Source: Lithodes maja
Taxonomy: Eukaryota; Arthropoda; Malacostraca; Decapoda; Lithodidae
DNA: 64,000 nt
Direction: 5' to 3'
Assembly (NCBI GenBank): GCA_037953745.1
Contig: JBAKBP010003220.1
Coordinates: 1-64,000, forward strand
The notes beneath the pieces were generated by a model that saw nothing but the letters and a program-made list of their open reading frames with translations, was not told the origin of the DNA and did not search any database. Both the position numbers and the translations under genes were made by a program. The number at the start of each line of letters is the position of its first letter. Positions within the stretch are counted from its first letter, which is position 1. Positions 55,539-64,000 of the stretch are shown here, in pieces.

Positions 55539-55865
55539 TTAAGGGGAGGTATTTAGTTTGTTCCCTAGACCTCCATCAACCTTAAAATTACACCCCCTTG
55601 AGTCCCTTTCAAGATAAATTTGTACATTTTTCGGTAGAAAAATGTCCCGGCCGAAGGCCGGTTCCTCTTAAATTACAGGCTCGCTATCGCTCGCCAGGAT
55701 AAAATCGACACCTAAATGGCACGAAAGGTCTTAATATGGGGTGAAAGTTCTTAAAATCGCTAAACTAATAGGGCAAACATTTTATAATATCAAAAGCAAT
55801 GGGGCTAAACATGAGGGAGAAAGGGGTCAAGAAAAAAAATCCCTCCAGTGGATATCTCCCCTTAA
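55539..55865 (+). mobile_element. T2-family MITE (best-preserved ends)
   Basis: TTAAGGGGAGGTATTTAG at left and the inverted GATATCTCCCCTTAA at right, TTAA at both ends, all core words present. It ends 190 bp before Kazal exon 4. A T1-like remnant (GTCTAATGATATC) may lie at 55905-56015. Confidence 0.85.
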
Positions 55866-56055
55866 TAGACTGTTTTAGTTCGTATAGAAAGAACATGTGA
55901 GAGTTATAGAGTTAATTAAGATAGTTTGTACTCCGTTGATTCCTAGATATCCTATATAGATTACATTTAGCCGTCTAATGATATCATAATAAAGTGCAAC
56001 AATGTGTCCTTAAAAACAGAAAGACTTAAATTACTTAATGTCCTTCTTTTTGCAG

Positions 56056-56283
56056 CTATTCATCCTCCTCCCCACCCTCCTCATCCACCTCATCCACCTC
56101 ATCCGCCCGTGGACCGCTGCCAGGAGTACGGTGATGGTCACGGTCACGGTCACTCCTGCGGTCAACAGTACCGGCCGCTGTGTGGTTCAGACGGCATCAC
56201 GTATAACAACGACTGTCTTTTCAACCGGGCCAAATGCTACGACCGTTACCTCACTATCAGGCACCATGGCCAGTGTAACAATG
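56056..56283 (+). CDS. Kazal gene exon 4: third Kazal domain with His/Pro linker
   Basis: This is a 228-bp phase 1-1 exon, with acceptor CTTTTTGCAG and donor AATG/GTCAGT. It opens with a repetitive linker of His-Pro-Pro units encoded by imperfect CATCCACCT triplet-of-codons repeats. The Kazal domain follows, with C3-x10-C4-x6-C5-x12-C6, C2-x7-C3, the Cys-Gly-Ser-Asp-Gly-Ile-Thr-Tyr core, and Gln at the expected P1. The loop between the first and second cysteines is enlarged to 12 residues and contains a Gly-His-Gly-His-Gly-His run, which is unusual for Kazal domains and could bind metal. The alternate reading frame over this exon is a shadow. Confidence 0.9.
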
Positions 56284-57139
56284 GTCAGTGCACTTATTAT
56301 ATATATGTATTTGTATCTATTTAGTTATGTATTAATACATTAATTAATTAAAGCATAATATATATATTTTTGGTAGTCACACAAGCGATACTATTAGAAT
56401 TTTTAACGATTTACTATAGAGTTGGTGAGTATTCTTTAAACAAATTCTTATGATAATAATACGAGCGATTATGCTATTATGTATTATTTTTTTACAATTT
56501 TCCTTTGATAGTTTCTAGTTTTATGTCTTGTAATCATTCACCCACCTAATACAATCTACCTTCAGCCTGGTTGCTATATCTGCAATCGAGACCAGAACCT
56601 GAATCTAAGAGTAAATTAAAGCAACTTGACAGAACACACTGACACAGAGAGGAATTAGGGAAATTTTAGTATCTGATGTGTGGGGTAGATAGATCATAAG
56701 AAAAACTATTGTGATGATGATAAGCTAAATACTATAATATCTGTAGGTCCTACTTACTTCATCCAATCACAGAGAGTTTAGCAAAGCCGAAGCCGAGCTG
56801 CCGAGTGCTATGATTGATACCTCGCAGATAGATATGACCCACAAAATGTCCTGTGTCCTTTTGGAGCTACAATTGCATTCCCAGCCGGAAAAACGCCACG
56901 GTGGGCTGTGGAGAATTATATTATGATTCATTGCCATATTAAGTGGGTTGCAGTATATATATGACATATAGGTAGGTCCCTGAATTGTCCTGTATCCGAA
57001 ACATCCCTAAACCACAGAACTATGCCGAATTGACGTCTAGGGAAGCGTAAAATAGTCGTTGGTGGAAAATCAAATAAGTAGGCCCCCGTGTGTCACCACG
57101 AGACTATCACCTGGTTCTCAAAGAGAACTAAGGTTGTTT

Positions 57140-58862
57140 ACTTTTTGTATAGCGGTAGCGCGCAGCACTTGTGGTACTTAGGTGCTGCCGGCTGGGAGGC
57201 TCTTCGACAGTACTTCTTTGATTTCCCATGGAATTATTTTTTTTGTCCATGCCCGGGCAACCTCGGAGAGTGCTGAACGCATTACTGAGGAAATCCTCTC
57301 CGGCATGGAGGCATAATGCAAACTAATGCAAATAAATCTTGGTTTACTCACGCTTGTTCTACCGTTTTTCACAATAAAGAGGAAGCTTTTGAATGGTGCC
57401 ATCGCCTTCAAACCCTAGAATCTCATTCTTCCTGTTTCTACCCAGAAGCAAGCCAAATCTGTTCTCCGACAAACACTCTTGTATCTCTAAAGTTTTTGAA
57501 AATATTCAAACTTCAAAATTTCTTAAGCATTTATCTTCTCATTATCTACTCCTAGATCGCCAGTATGGCTTCCTTAGAGGTCTATCTATTGGTGATCTTC
57601 TTTCATATCTTACTAACTCTTGGTCACCCTCCTTTCAGGATTTCGGTAAGACCTTTTCTTTCGCACTAGACATATTGAAGGCCTTCGATATAGTCGGGCA
57701 CACATTTCTAGTTTCTAAACTACCTTCCTTCAGTTTCTATTCCTCCATAAATGTATCTGTCTTTATGTCTAATTTCCTTTCTGGCAGTTCCATAGCTGTG
57801 GTTGTGGTATTTCACTTCCTCAACCAATCAACTCCGGTGTTTCTCAAGATTATATCCTATCTCCAATTCTTTTTCTAATATTCATTAATGATCTTCTCCA
57901 CTGTACCTCCAGTCCTATCCATTCACATGCTGATGACTCTACCTTACACTATTTAACTGGTTTTTCAGAATGCTCCTGTATGCAATCACTCCAAAACTCA
58001 CGTAACAGGGACAAGGCACACCTATCTTTTGATCTATCAACCATTTGCAATTGGGGCAGAGACAATTTTGTTGCTTTCAATGATCCAAACCCAATGTCTC
58101 CATTTATCTATCCGTCAAAAGCTCCCACAGGACTATCTCTTATACTTCAACAATACCTAAATCAACCCTTCATCTTCTCTCAGTATTCTCGGTGTCTCTT
58201 TTTCGTCTGATCTTTCTTGGAAACACCATATTACCACTCTTGCTAAAACGGCTTCGCAGAAGCTGGGTGTGCTCCTCAACCACCTCAAGGGATTATTTAC
58301 CCCTGCACAGTTTCTTGCTATGTATAGGGGCACAGTGCATCCATGTACTGAGTATTGTTCACATGTGTGGGGAGGATCCTCCCCACACAGCACTGTTTGA
58401 CAAAGTAGAAAAAAAAAAAAAATCTCGACTCATTAACTCACGTCCACTCACCGATTCTTTACAATCTCTCTCTCTTCGCAACAATATTGCATCTCTCTCG
58501 CTATTCTATCGCTACTACAATAATCAGTGTTTCTCTGAGCTCTCTCAGTGTATACCACCTCCTCTACGTAAGGTACATAGTACCCGTCTTGCAACACAAT
58601 CCCACCCCTACTCTGTGCAATTCTCCAACTGAAGAGTGAAACGATACTCCCAATCCTTCTTCTGTTCAGCACCTTAGCTCTGGAACTCTCTCCCTGAATC
58701 CATCTTTCCATCATCCAATGACTTCAATTGCTTCAAACTCTGTGTGCCCAGAAATTTTGGCTCGAACATTCCTTGATTTTGGCCGTGACACTCTTTCAAC
58801 TCTGGGGGAGGCACTCATCATAGGCAGTTTTGCCGTATGTCTCCCTCATCCACATAGAAAAA
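57140..58862 (+). mobile_element. LINE-B copy, decayed, in Kazal intron 4
   Basis: Begins upstream of the RT with Ala-Gly-Trp-Glu-Ala-Leu-Arg…Phe-Pro-Trp and Cys-Asn-type sequence. An internal deletion (about 57470) then leads to RT motifs with many frameshifts, down to the 3' UTR (CCTCATCCACATAGAAAAAAG). It extends further 5' than the copy at 35901-38073. Non-functional. The preceding 56284-57139 is intron DNA with nothing recognised. Confidence 0.8.
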
Positions 58863-58883
58863 AGGGGGAATTATATAAATACA

Positions 58884-58886
<3 letters not shown>

Positions 58887-58942
<56 letters not shown>
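58887..58942. repeat. (AT)n microsatellite
   Basis: AT run between the LINE-B 3' end and a tRNA-like repeat. Confidence 0.95.
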
Positions 58943-58943
<1 letters not shown>

Positions 58944-58944
58944 G

Positions 58945-59085
58945 AGTGCTAGGGCTAGCATTCGAAACTCTACAGGCAGAAGGTCTGTCACCATTACCAC
59001 TACGGTGGTTAAAAAGAGGATTTTGTTACTTCTACATGTGTTTCCCCACCAACCACAGCTAAATTGGGGGACAGACAGTCTTTGA
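58945..59085 (-). repeat. Dispersed repeat with tRNA-like promoter boxes, copy 1
   Basis: Shares about 135 bp with 59718-59860. The minus-strand A-box-like and B-box-like elements are decayed here (CATTCGAAACTC). See copy 2. Confidence 0.5.
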
Positions 59086-59117
59086 ATCGAAATCTGGCTC
59101 CCTTAAGCTTGACGAGA

Positions 59118-59697
59118 TGTTTTTTTTTTTTTTTTTTCTATGTGATTGAGGGAGGCAAAAGGCATAACTGCCTATAGCGAGTGCCCCCCCCCCCCCCCCC
59201 ATAGTTGAAAGAGTGACAGGGCCAAAATCAAGGGACGTTCGAGCCAAAATGCCTGGACACACAGAGTTTGAAGCAATTTAAGTCATAGGAAGAGGGAAAG
59301 ACTGATTCTGGGAGAGAGTTCCAGAGCTCAGCTGTTGAGTAGAAGAAAGTTTGAGAGTAACTTTTCACTCTTGGGTTGGAGAGTTGCACAGAGTAGGGGT
59401 GGGATTGAGTTGCAAGACGGGTACCACGTGCCCTACGTAAAGGAGGTGGTATGCACTGGGATAGCTCTGAGGAACACTGATTATTATAGTAGCGATAGAA
59501 TAGCGAGAGAGATGCAACATTGCGGCGGAGAGAGAGAGATTGCAGAGAGTTGGTGAGTGGACGGGAGTTAATGATACAAAAGGCCTTCCTTTCAACTTTG
59601 TCTAGGAGAGCGGTGTGAGAGGAACCTCCCCACACATGTGAACAATACTCAATACAAGGGCGCACTATGCCCCTGTACAGAGCAAGAAGCTGTGCAC
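59118..59697 (-). mobile_element. LINE-B 3'-end copy
   Basis: T-run 59120-59137 (poly-A on the minus strand), LINE-B 3' UTR with a C17 run, then the RT C-terminus (Leu-Leu-Asp-Lys-Val-Glu-Arg-Lys-Ala-Phe … Leu-Trp-Asn-Ser-Leu-Pro) open for 145 codons. Truncated at 59697, next to tRNA-like repeat copy 2. Very similar to the 36-kb copy. Confidence 0.88.
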
Positions 59698-59717
59698 TGT
59701 ATATTTGATGAAAAATA

Positions 59718-59880
59718 TATTAGCTATGGCTAGGATTCGAATCTCTACAGGCAGGAGGTCTGGCACCATTACCACTGCGATGGTTAAAAGGAGGAATTTG
59801 GTTCTTCTACCTGTATTCCCCCCCAACCACAACTCGAGATTCGGATTAGCTGATCCCAGAACCATTACCAAGAAGGCACA
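59718..59880 (-). repeat. Dispersed repeat with tRNA-like promoter boxes, copy 2
   Basis: On the minus strand GCAGTGGTAATGG (A-box-like) is followed about 36 bases later by GATTCGAATCC (B-box-like), the spacing found in tRNA genes and tRNA-derived SINEs. Similarity to copy 1 extends about 55 bp upstream of the A box, so it is not a plain SINE head. I cannot fold a convincing complete tRNA, so it is not called a tRNA gene. Confidence 0.5.
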
Positions 59881-60560
59881 GTCCTGGCAACAGGCATATT
59901 CCAGGCACTCCCAGAATTAAAGATTGCGTTTAAGGATGAAAGCTAACCCGGAGATGGAAGATTATGATGACGAATTAAGGCAGCATGAAGGACGGGGATG
60001 AAGCCAGGAAGGGAGAGGCCATAGGACCGCTGATGCAGGAGTCAACCACGGATGCTGACTAGATTGCCTGGCAAGAAAGCCAATAATGTGCTGAGTCTGG
60101 AGACAACTCTGATGATAACGCTCAGGCAGCAACTGATCTTTGATTTGATTGAATATACAGAGCTGGCAATGCGAATCCACTAGAATACAATATGTATCAT
60201 CATTAGTCGCTAGTTTGTTACTAGCTAGTGAAACCTGCAGACATTCCCTAGAAAGCAAAATACAAAATATATAGAATATTTTCTAATTTGACCAACATTT
60301 TTGGAAATAAATATGCGGAAATTCATCACTTAAGTCACATCTGTCAGTATTTGGAATTTGAAACCTCTATATCTAATGAAAAACTTGCTAAATTGGCATT
60401 TCTGTGGAACTGCAGGCATGGTAATGAAATAGATAGAGCGAAACTAATTTTACTGCCATCTGCCCAACACACTGTTTTTGGAGCAGCCCTTTTATCTGAA
60501 CCTTCCTCTTACTATCTCTATATGCGTTAGTTTATCCCTAACGTCCGTTTCTCCCTCCAG

Positions 60561-60710
60561 ATCACCACCAACACCACTGCCACGAGCACTGTGCTGGGCA
60601 ATACGAGCCAGTGTGTGGCAGCGACGGCAACACTTATGACAGCTACTGCCACCTGAAGGAGGCCCAGTGCAGGAACCGACGTCTCACTTTCAAATATACG
60701 GGACACTGTG
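60561..60710 (+). CDS. Kazal gene exon 5: fourth Kazal domain
   Basis: This is a 150-bp phase 1-1 exon (50 codons), with acceptor TTTCTCCCTCCAG and donor TGTG/GTCAGT. It encodes a compact Kazal domain, C-x3-C-x7-C-x10-C-x6-C-x12-C, with the near-consensus core Pro-Val-Cys-Gly-Ser-Asp-Gly-Asn-Thr-Tyr. The expected P1 is Gly. The N-terminal edge is histidine-rich (His-His-Gln-His-His before C1 and His-Glu-His between C1 and C2), echoing exon 4. Because the donor is good and no stop occurs inside the exon, at least one further exon is expected to the right; none was recognised in 60.7-64 kb. Confidence 0.9.
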
Positions 60711-62465
60711 GTCAGTCAAACAATCACTTCTTGGTAGTAATACATCAATCAATAAATTAAGTTAATTCAGAATATACTTTAAAATCAATACATTTAAGGA
60801 TAAGGGTGTGATGTATCATAACTATAACAATTTCTAGTATATAGCATAGATCAACATATTATTTACACACAGATAATATCTCACAAATCAAATATAATCA
60901 ATAATCAGATATCAGAAGAAATACTGCAATTTTCACTTTACATAAGTTAGGGCAAGTATTTAGGTGAGCTCTTGGCTTTTGATTAAATATCAACACTGAA
61001 TAAAATTTGAGGTAAGTATATGGAAATATATCTTAGCTTGAATCCTTAGACTCAAGCAGGTATTTATATTACGTAGAACATCATTATTGCCATCAGTTTA
61101 CACAATTATTATATATCATGGAAATGGCTTTACGAATATCTTATGTTTTGGTTAGTTTAGACTTAATACTCAATTTATCTTAAATTGCCTGCGCCTCTTT
61201 GCTGAAGATACGTTTCCCTTCTTTGGCCCGGTTTTCTTTGTTTCGACAATGTGGGACAGTAACTATAGCAAAAATAACTTAATATGTTGTTTCACATTTG
61301 GTGTTTGGTTTTGACAATTAGATCCAGCTATTAAGTAGGCCTATCTTTCGCTATGTTTAGTATGGAATAGAGGATGGCAAGGATAGAGTCATGTGTAGTG
61401 TTTTTCCTAAGGGAGATAACGCTAGCACAAGTAGGGACTCTAAAAGAGAGAAGGAATTACTCTAATTTTGTATAAGTGATTTCCTGGGTGTAGGTGATGG
61501 ATAACAATTTATTCATAGCAGTTTTAGAGGGACACTTAGGTAATCAATCATTGTAAGTGCTTAAGTGGGTTGCACTTTGGATGGTCTCGCACCACATCTT
61601 TGCTGAAGAGTTGTTTCTCTTGCTGTTTGACAGTCTCATACAATGTTGTTTAAGTACTGTCGAGGTGTTTTTCTTGCTGCTAGTCTCGTACTGGCTGGTG
61701 AGCATCGAACCTCACTGGTAGAGTTGCTAGTCTGGAACCTTGCTGGTGAGCATTGAGCCTCACAGTTTACTGACCAAACAAGGGGGGTTGTTCTGATACC
61801 TGTTCCTGGCCGGCTGTGGTATGTACACTTCTGCTGCGTTCTTCTGGTCAATGGAGTTGAAAGTGAGAATTGCTCAATTGGACTCCATGCTTTCTTGTTG
61901 GCTGCTGGTAGCCATCTCGGGGTGGAGGTTGGCGGCATCGGGGCGAGAAAGGCGTGTTGGAGCTCTGCTGTGGTGGTGGTTATGCCATTCTGTGTGGGAT
62001 GATGGTGTGGTGGTGATGAATACAATTCTTATGATCATAATAATTATAAAATCTCTAATGTAAAAACGTTGTTCAGATTTCAAACTAAATAAGAATTATA
62101 TGTTTTAATAGAGCCTCACTTGACTAAGAATATGCTATACATTTCAACATGGTGGTATATGAGAAAGTACAATAATATCTAATTATCATTCACAGGCTAT
62201 ATCTGGTCTGGAATACCTGGTGAAATAGTTTTATTCGTATATTTCATATTTGTTTATCCATCCAAAGCTTAGATTGTAGCTTGTTGATTTCATGCCAGGC
62301 AGGCAAAGAAGTCCGGAGGTAACTGACAAGTGGTGGCCGGCTGATCGTTGTTACCAAAGCTGTGTACAACAAGGCGTTCAATGCCGCAAATGTTTTCACA
62401 CAGTCTACATTTTATACAAACGTGCCATGAGGCAATAAGTGTAAACTGATAGATCTGTCTATCTA
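60711..62465. other. Intron or 3' flank of the Kazal gene, nothing certain
   Basis: AT-rich to about 61560. 61590-62040 is GC-richer with imperfect internal repeats (GCTGGTGAGCATCGAACCTCAC / GCTGGTGAGCATTGAGCCTCAC) and could be part of an unidentified repeat or solo LTR. No Kazal exon or other gene recognised. 59881-60560 is likewise unassigned intron. Confidence 0.4.
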
Positions 62466-62469
62466 TATA

Positions 62470-62625
62470 TTGCCGCATCCCTCCTCCCACCCCATATAAC
62501 TTTCACTAATATACCTATCAACTCTATTATTCCATCTCATTCTCGGTCTACCTCTCTCTCTCTGTTCTTCCACCTCACTCTCATATACTTGTTTAGTCTT
62601 TCTCTCACTCTATACCGATTCAATG
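62470..62625 (-). mobile_element. LINE-C-related 3' remnant
   Basis: The minus strand reads Thr-Lys-Gln-Val-Tyr-Glu-Ser-Glu-Val-Glu-Glu-Gln-Arg, matching the LINE-C C-terminal block (Thr-Lys-Arg-Val-Tyr-Glu-Ser) with a stop. Diverged, non-functional. Confidence 0.5.
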
Positions 62626-62686
62626 AGCTTAGGGTATTTTCATCTTTAGGCAACAAAACATTTCGTGAAATACAGCTATACTGTAT

Positions 62687-62788
<102 letters not shown>

Positions 62789-63229
62789 TTTCCTTGGTTC
62801 TCCCCGTTAGAAGAACTCACAAGTACTAGTTTTGCCTAAATATTATAGAATGTATAATACACTGCATGTAGAGGTGATTATCGTGAGTTAAAACAGAGCT
62901 ATGCCATACGTCTAGAGGTCGTACAATTAGCGTTTGACAGTGAACGGTAGTGGTAATAAGTTTCTAAGAAATGTAAGTATGTATGAGAGAGTTAAACACT
63001 TCAAGCTCTAAATAATGCTATTGATTTATCAGAAACAAACAAAATAATAACCTTTCAATTTGGATCACGAAATAATGAATATAGAGATGATGTTGATGAC
63101 GAAGTTCAAATGAGTAACACACTGAATACATATGTTGTTTCAGTGTAGATATTAGAAAATCTAAACTACCCTTGACACACCTGCTTTAGTATACAAATAT
63201 GTTTCTCTAAATGACTGTAATTATTGAAA

Positions 63230-63900
63230 GCGACATGCTAGACAGTATAAACAAACTCAACAATAATATATCCCTCGGACCTGGTAAAGTTTACCCGAGA
63301 GCTTTAAAAAAGTTAGGATATCAAATTTCAAATCTATTAACTCAATTTTATACCAAAACAATACAGTGCGACGTTTTCCCCAACGCATAGAAACTAACGA
63401 ATGTAGCTCCCATATATACAAAAGGAAACACATTACTCCCCAGCAATATCTTCCTATCAGCTTAACTTCAATTATATACAAATTATTTAAGACAGCCTTC
63501 ATCATCTACAAGAAAGAGAATCATAAAGAATATACATTTGGTTTTCGAAATAAATATTCGTATCTGAAATATCTCATTGTTTTTTATGACATTGTTAACA
63601 TGTATGATGAAAGCAGTTGACATTATGTTTCTTAATTTCCAGAATATTATTGACGAAGTTCCTCAGATACGTCTTTTGTTTATATAAAAAAACACATGTC
63701 ATACAAGGGTATTGTACATACTATGTTAGTTTGAGAATGTTGTGACTGGATGTATGCAATGATTACCAGTAGGAATATATAGCAAAGCTTTCAGTGGACA
63801 AATGTCACCAGTGGCGTGCCTCAGGGATCTGTGCATGGACCTGTACTTTTATTAACACATATTGTCGACATTGGTGGTCTCTTATGTATAATCGAGCTGG
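63230..63900 (+). pseudogene. Decayed CR1-like reverse transcriptase
   Basis: Pieces in shifting frames read Pro-Arg-Ala-Leu-Lys-Lys-Leu-Gly-Tyr, Asn-Val-Ala-Pro-Ile-Tyr, Pro-Ile-Ser-Leu-Thr-Ser-Ile-Ile (distorted) and Phe-Gly-Phe-Arg. Near 63810 comes Ser-Gly-Val-Pro-Gln-Gly-Ser-Val-His-Gly-Pro-Val-Leu, followed by Ile. The order matches RT fingers to palm of a CR1/Jockey-group LINE. Many stops and frameshifts; an old dead copy. 62789-63229 shows nothing recognised. Confidence 0.7.
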
Positions 63901-64000
63901 ACAATACCCAGGGGAGGCCTATAGGCATTTGATAAGGAGTTGTTGGAACTCCTGTTTCATTTTTCTGGCTTCCCTTACTGTTTCTGTTTGTGCCTCACCT

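Larger units (their letters stand above)
26725..60710 (+). other. Multi-exon Kazal-type protease inhibitor gene (3' end not seen)
   Basis: Five coding exons on the plus strand join without frame conflict: 26725-26779, 30949-31164, 51115-51327, 56056-56283 and 60561-60710. Each has a pyrimidine-rich tract plus CAG acceptor and a GT donor where expected, every junction is phase 1, and each internal exon is a multiple of three (216, 213, 228 and 150 bp). The product would be a secreted protein with a signal peptide and at least four Kazal domains. Proteins of this type, made of several Kazal units, are known in crustacean haemocytes and other tissues, where they inhibit trypsin-, subtilisin- or elastase-like proteases. 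The last exon seen still has a donor, so further exons and the stop codon lie beyond the window or were missed. Introns are 4.2, 20.0, 4.7 and 4.3 kb and are filled with transposons and satellites. The exon chain is inferred from splice signals and reading phase; no transcript was available. Confidence 0.88.

Noticed and set aside
59718..59880. tRNA gene
   Set aside because: A- and B-box-like motifs are present but no full cloverleaf with a 7-bp acceptor stem could be made, and a diverged copy exists nearby.
61636..62025. 129-codon minus-strand frame
   Set aside because: Overlaps imperfect internal repeats and shows no domain.

Overview
The window looks like repeat-rich nuclear DNA of an arthropod, most probably a malacostracan/decapod crustacean. 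The reasons are a host gene made of one-domain Kazal exons, very dense TTAA-flanked MITEs, LINEs and LTR retrotransposons, and abundant (AT)n, (GA)n, (CA)n and GAT-type microsatellites. Species cannot be named from the sequence alone. There are no bacterial genes, no operons and no CRISPR array. The only clear host gene runs left to right from about 26.7 kb and is still open at the last exon seen (60.7 kb). It encodes a secreted multi-Kazal serine-protease inhibitor: exon 1 (26725-26779) is a signal peptide, and exons at 30949-31164, 51115-51327, 56056-56283 and 60561-60710 each encode one six-cysteine Kazal domain. Every junction is phase 1, so each Kazal exon is a symmetric, shuffleable module. 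Almost everything else is mobile or satellite DNA upstream of this gene or in its introns. Region 1-8.2 kb is AT-rich non-coding DNA with two MITE families (called T1 and T2 here), diverged repeats and a strand-asymmetric G-rich tract. Region 8.2-22.2 kb is one nested structure. A 5'-truncated RTE-like LINE (LINE-C, minus strand, 10-bp target duplication) is split by a 12.7-kb Ty3/Gypsy-type element (TSD CCAT). That element is itself interrupted by LINE-D inside gag and LINE-A inside its 3' LTR. Its pol order is protease, integrase, RT, RNase H, with integrase before RT as in the Gmr1 group. Region 22.2-26.7 kb holds a poly-C/TCG repeat with a perfect hairpin, 0.75 kb of GAT/AGT simple sequence, and LINE fragments that all stop at (AT)n arrays. 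Intron 2 (31.2-51.1 kb) contains a LINE-B copy, a second Gmr1-like element on the minus strand (33567-43489, nearly identical LTRs, in-frame internal deletions, nested LINE-B), an SGNH-esterase fragment of a LINE ORF1, a 39-bp satellite interrupted by a solo LTR of the same family (itself carrying a TTAA MITE), and a 74-bp minisatellite. The 74-bp unit appears to be derived from the intron/exon junction and 5' part of the adjacent Kazal exon 3. Introns 3 and 4 contain a 40-bp satellite with a 280-bp higher-order period, several T2 MITEs, a T3 MITE, LINE-B copies and a tRNA-like repeat pair. The far right end has a decayed CR1-like reverse transcriptase. The main points for a reader are the uninterrupted Kazal exon set with histidine-rich linkers, the exon-derived minisatellite, the Gmr1-type gene order, and an insertion history that can be read from target-site duplications.
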